This document shows positions 61,222 to 64,000 of a stretch of 64,000 nucleotides of DNA, in pieces. Each line of letters starts with the position of its first letter. Positions within the stretch are counted from its first letter, which is position 1. Made by a program: the position numbers and the translations under genes. The notes below the pieces were generated by a model. The model made no database searches, was not told the origin of the DNA, and worked only from the letters and a program-made list of their open reading frames with translations. The stretch covers positions 3,295,667-3,359,666 of the forward strand of contig CM022665.1 in the NCBI GenBank assembly GCA_012295275.1. The letters are read 5' to 3'. The stretch comes from Chrysomallon squamiferum. Lineage: Eukaryota; Mollusca; Gastropoda; Neomphalida; Peltospiridae.

Positions 61222-64000
61222 TGATAAATCTTTGTTTCTGGCAAAAAAGCCAAGATGTACAAACTCTTTGCACATAGTGATCTTCTGTAAGCTTTTTCAT
61301 AAATAACATGCTGAGATTAAAATTATCTTTAAAAAAGAAAGAGATGAGCTCACTATGTCTGTTTCTGCATGTTTCTTGTATTCATGGAACTCTACGAGCT
61401 GAGATTCAAAGCTAATGCGACTTTTCTTCTCCTGGTCTCGTTCTTCCTGCACAGTTGCTGAGTGTGCTCGAGCATCTTCCAGTTCCTGTCTCAGACTTTC
61501 CACAGTCTGCTTCTGATTCTCATCAAATATTAACTGATTCTGTCAAAACAAACATGCTGAATGCACCATCAGTGGGAAAAAGTAATAATTTGAGAAATGT
61601 TTGATAAAACAGTTCATTGCTCTTGCACAATTTACATTTAAGTGATTTATACTACACTACAGAATGCTTTGTTTTATTTTTGCTTGATATCTGCACATCA
61701 AATGAAATGGTTAATCCTGAATATGAATTATTAAAATAATATATCTCTTTCACTACCGTTTTTAACCTATTAATTTTTTTTTTTTTTTTTTTTTTACAAA
61801 TAATTAGCAGTCTGCTATTATTTGTCATTTTAGGTATTAGTTATTTCAAACAAACTGTGTGAAGATTTTTCACATCTGTATATTTAACACCTATTACATT
61901 AATAATCTAAGATAGAATTTTTTTTTTGGTAAAATGTATTTCTGTATCTATCAACAGACTATTTTTTAGAATATTTAGAATCAGGTATCTGCACATTTTA
62001 TTAAGTGTAGTATTTCCATACAAAGTGAATATACCAAAACGTTATTTTCCATGGAACAAACAAGAATAAAACATCCTACATGTAAGACAAACAAAGATTA
62101 TATTATTCACAGATACACAATGAACTGTACCTGATCAATGGAGGCTTGAAGATCTGTTACTTTCTGAGTGAGGGTTTCAATTTCCCTTTTAGCCAATTCA
62201 TATTTGCTGTGGATATCCATTTTTTCTTGAATTAAAATTTCTTTCTCCTGTTCTAATTCTTTTATTTTCTCTTCCAACTGACCTGCAAGTTTAAAAACAG
62301 TTCACAAGTCTTAGATACACACTGAATGCATCTCAATAATTATCTCAATCAAAGAGGAAAATTTAATAAATGTAATTATCTCATTCAAATCAAATGTTAT
62401 TTTCAGCACTTTGAATTACTGATTTTGTTATTACAGAAGAACATCAACAGAGTGCAACAAACAGTAAAATTGTCCTCACATTAACAAAGCTAAATTAGAA
62501 ATCTACCTTGCAATACTTTAGTTTCATCATAATCCACAAGTTTTAATTGCAAATTTCCTTTCTCATCCTCCAATTCTGCCAGACAGTTCTTTAGAGAAAC
62601 AACTTCTTCCTCCACAGAGCTTCCCTGTTTAATAATAAGAAAAAGATAACATTAACAATAATAGCATAAAATATACTGTATGAAGTTGATGCCTTTAGAA
62701 GAAACCATACCTGACACCAGGTGGTTATTTCTCATTTCAGATTAATTACAGAAAAGTTGACAGCATTATAGAGACAGTGGGACCCCCCCCCCCAAAAAAA
62801 ACCCACCAAATAAATGTTTCACTTTTTCAAGATAAGAATGTTTACAATTATTTAAGGAATATTTACATATATTGTGTCTTAAAGTTTTAAATCTGAGTTG
62901 CTTTACTTACAAGTTATTAGTCTGTTCTAAACTACGTCGGACAATACGTTTAAAGTACATGCTCAAGAAAGTTAGTGTAGCATACAATTATCTAAATCTC
63001 ATAATTTAACATTCTTTAATACTGAAGCTAGTAAAATTCATTCAAAATAAAACATTCCAATTTTATCTAATAAAGGACATTTCTTTTTTACTTTGTCTTA
63101 AATAAATAATTTTATTAATAAAATATACTTTTTCGATATTTACGTGGTATAATTTATCATTTAAGACATGTACAACTTACTCATTCAGAGCCCAGATCTA
63201 CAGTCAACAGAAAACATGCAGTAATGCTTTAGAACTATGTTTTAGTTAAAACTAAAGAATTTTTATTTTTATTTTTTTGACAAGATGCTTTACTTATCCA
63301 TGCAATTTTAGCATTAAATAATAACTGTTTTAATGAAAGGGCTATCTAAAACAAAAATAAAATTACTACCTGAAAACAAGATCTGAAAAAAACAAAACTA
63401 TCTTTACTAACTTAAAATACTATTGCTAAACTCAACTGCATTTCAACATCTCAAACTTCCATGTAGTAATATACTGCAAGTGAATATTAGCAAATAAGTT
63501 TCAAAATCTGTGTAAGCATAATTAATATAGAAATATTAGCTAATATTCAAATGAGTTTTTGTAAAACGTGAGTGAATTTGTTCTGCACCTGTTCATGATT
63601 AAAATTCAAAACTGCAACTGATTCATGTAACAGGCACACTTACTAATGATTCCAGTTTCAAAATTTCTAATGTGTGCAACTTACATTTTGTTATCTTTAT
63701 GTAAAATTCACAAACAACTGTATCACTCAAAAAACTGTAAAATGTCTACAAATAAATCATTACAACCAAGTACTTACCTTTTTAAACTTTTCCAATTCTT
63801 TCTCCAAAGATTTGATTTTGGATGTCATTTGTGCTTTCACCTTAAGAAACTTTGTTTCCACTTTGCCTCCATCATCATCAGCAGCAGTCTTTAGAGCTTC
63901 TATTTCATGACACCTTTCTGACAACTCTGATTTAAGCTGAGTTACCAGTGATTTCAACTCTTCTACTTCACCAGGTTGTGTTTGCAATTTTTGTTGGGAA
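35568..64000 (-). CDS. GOLGB1: Giantin-like giant golgin (golgin subfamily B member 1), 5' partial
   Basis: Minus-strand exons: 64000(partial)-63778, 62624-62507, 62282-62131, 61539-61354, 60826-60676, 60462-60344, 59860-48559 (tandem array, frame-broken), 47647-45014, 43368-38431, 38072-37926, 37156-37056, 36724-36565, 36318-36258, 36042-35988 and 35679-35568. All junction phases match. Nearly all of it is Glu/Lys/Gln/Leu-rich coiled coil. The C-terminus is a single hydrophobic helix (IRTLLWAYFILLHILIISCF) five residues from the end after an Arg-rich segment, i.e. a tail anchor. A coiled coil of this size with a C-terminal anchor is the giantin architecture: a Golgi-rim tether for COPI vesicles. 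Discounting 12 array indels, this window encodes about 6,817 residues, versus about 3,260 for human giantin. The N-terminus is outside the window. Other tail-anchored golgins (golgin-84, CASP) are far smaller. Family assignment rests on architecture rather than alignment. Confidence 0.75.
36731..36765. repeat. Long poly-A tract beside a golgin exon
   Basis: An almost unbroken A run of about 34 bp on the plus strand (poly-T on the gene strand) forms the polypyrimidine stretch upstream of the 36724 acceptor. Confidence 0.9.
37266..37351. repeat. (AAT)n microsatellite in a golgin intron
   Basis: A long AAT repeat with a short AAC-rich leader lies in the intron between exons 38072-37926 and 37156-37056. 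That intron (37157-37925) and the one at 38073-38430 hold no other feature I can support. Confidence 0.9.
38431..43368 (-). CDS. GOLGB1: 4.9-kb golgin exon, uninterrupted coiled coil
   Basis: A single exon of 4,938 bp (1,646 codons, phase 0 both ends; acceptor ttgtag, donor CAG|GTTGGT) with no stop and no indel. Almost every segment is heptad coiled coil. Two features break the pattern. The first is a Ser-rich linker at about 40,620-40,735 with a short internal duplication (SGISVSDSGIAVSEK). The second is a pair of cysteine motifs: CGNHNECH (about 41,466-41,492) and CPNC (about 41,160-41,172). It is a good control for the array: equally long, equally low in complexity at the protein level, yet free of frameshifts. 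Confidence 0.85.
43369..45013. other. Golgin intron with A/T hairpin
   Basis: A 1.6-kb AT-rich intron. At about 43658-43718 a run of T with one C is followed by a run of A with matching G interruptions, forming a near-perfect inverted repeat. Nothing else is supported. Confidence 0.7.
45014..47647 (-). CDS. GOLGB1: 2.6-kb golgin exon with a non-coil hinge
   Basis: An exon of 2,634 bp (878 codons, phase 0 both ends; acceptor tttttacag, donor CAA|GTAAGA), open throughout. Coiled coil is interrupted at about 46,882-46,558 by a roughly 110-residue segment rich in Tyr, Ser, Gly, Trp and Gln (SRQMPDYSRTEQILSPRGYG ... GGLSWQEMQHLELQ) and then an acidic Ser/Thr stretch. After it comes a Lys-rich coil start (KIKKLLKKKEARALVIAKQL). 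Such breaks in golgins act as flexible hinges or partner-binding sites; no binding partner can be named from sequence. Confidence 0.85.
47648..48558. other. Golgin intron with (TTA)n repeat
   Basis: AT-rich, with a (TTA)n-type microsatellite at about 48087-48150. Its upstream boundary depends on which donor ends the array exon (48559 is preferred). If that donor is not used, translation would read into 48558-48391 and stop there. Confidence 0.6.
48559..59860 (-). CDS. GOLGB1: 11.3-kb golgin exon carrying the tandem coiled-coil array, frame-broken
   Basis: The acceptor (gtttttacag) at 59861-59863 opens phase 0 at 59860 (LEEVQQSLQSERQ...). The preferred end is a GAG|GTATTA donor at 48559/48558, also phase 0, which matches the next exon. 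Open stretches of 757, 499, 601, 321, 860 and 533 codons follow one another in different frames, separated by 12 small indels at about 57642(-2), 56150(+1), 54352(+1), 54144(-1), 53185(+1), 53107(+1), 52905(-1), 52863(+1), 50548(+1), 50504(+2), 50324(-1) and 50004(+1), sizes relative to the other copies. Their sum is +4; discounting them gives 3,766 codons in one frame. The unique leader (59860 to about 59115) and unique tail (about 48910-48559) flank the repeats and are free of indels. Either this is a true giant exon with assembly errors or a partly decayed one. Confidence 0.6.
48910..59115 (-). repeat. GOLGB1: Head-to-tail array of a 1,797-bp (599-codon) coiled-coil unit
   Basis: A shared anchor (tgtgcatc followed by tttttcctct) ends at 49560, 51360, 53158, 54956 and 56754, so spacing is 1800, 1798, 1798 and 1798 bp. 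The indel-free copy (51063-52860 by a second anchor) gives 1,797 bp, exactly 599 codons, and each deviation is explained by listed indels. Five copies are near-identical. A sixth at the 5' side (about 57650-59115) is near-identical at its edges but diverged in its centre. Each unit includes markers such as ANDLTVEREICVSIKHKLEN, SELTEYKD, KEKEDHNKTKGQYEQLLGDA and NRLNELVACKESLLAE. The 3'-most copy switches to unique sequence after KTVEEKQQ at about 48,940. Confidence 0.93.
60344..63778 (-). CDS. GOLGB1: Golgin upstream small exons
   Basis: Five exons between 62624 and 60344 (118, 152, 186, 151 and 119 nt; phases 1/0/0/1/0) encode short coiled-coil segments such as NQLIFDENQKQTVESLRQEL and EKEKEELLEQIKTLKEKIEY. 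They join the partial exon at 64000-63778 to the array exon. This many-small-exons then giant-exons arrangement resembles vertebrate giantin genes. Introns here are AT-rich; one holds (AAT)n at about 61190-61219, another a C-run next to an A-run near 62783-62800, and 62625-63777 shows nothing further. Confidence 0.75.
63778..64000 (-). CDS. GOLGB1: Golgin exon truncated by the window edge
   Basis: Open from the window edge to a consensus donor (AAAAAG|GTAAGT at 63778). It encodes GEVEELKSLVTQLKSELSER and then a Lys-rich stretch, KAQMTSKIKSLEKELEKFKK. The acceptor and upstream exons lie outside the window. Confidence 0.7.

Overview
This is a eukaryotic, animal, AT-rich window: intron-bearing genes with GT..AG boundaries, dense microsatellites ((AAT)n, (GT)n, (CT)n, (ATTA)n) and short-to-medium introns. 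The gene content (MEAF6, mitochondrial L21, CARF, a giantin-like golgin, a multi-WAP secreted protein) and the intron style fit a lophotrochozoan, most likely a mollusc. That assignment is inference, because no marker that decides the phylum is present.

Layout, left to right. 1-4.1 kb is repeat-rich and holds only weak exon candidates. 4.2-6.3 kb (+) encodes a secreted cysteine-rich protein with four complete WAP four-disulfide cores. 7.3-10.7 kb (+) is a three-coding-exon gene for an unrecognised protein with an Arg-rich tail and a threefold internal repeat; its first coding exon contains a frameshift. 12.0-16.9 kb (+) is MEAF6, a subunit of histone acetyltransferase complexes, in seven exons. 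18.5-22.4 kb (-) is MRPL21 (mitochondrial ribosomal protein L21), seven exons, tail-to-tail with MEAF6. 25.2-31.7 kb (+) is CARF, the calcium-responsive transcription factor, in 13 coding exons including a 15-nt microexon; it is head-to-head with MRPL21. 35.6-64 kb (-) is the C-terminal part of a giantin-like (GOLGB1) golgin, convergent with CARF. It is a very long coiled coil ending in a single C-terminal membrane anchor, and its 5' end lies beyond the window.

For the five intact or near-intact genes every exon junction was checked for phase. The coding totals divide by three for the WAP gene (262 aa from the chosen ATG), MEAF6 (187 aa), MRPL21 (231 aa) and CARF (661 aa).

The outstanding feature is in the golgin. 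One giant exon (about 48.56-59.86 kb) carries a head-to-tail array of a 1,797-bp (599-codon) coiled-coil unit: five near-identical copies plus one older, diverged copy. The copies fall into variant families that are partly non-adjacent, which suggests unequal exchange or gene conversion. Twelve small indels break the reading frame, and all of them lie inside the array (50.0-57.65 kb); none is in the 4.9-kb and 2.6-kb unique coiled-coil exons. Their net effect is +4 nt, and discounting them restores one continuous frame that matches the splice phases at both exon ends. The golgin would then be about 6,800 residues in this window alone. Whether the indels are assembly errors in unpolishable repeats or true decay is the main open question; one indel is shared by two adjacent copies, which points to at least one real event or to copied error.
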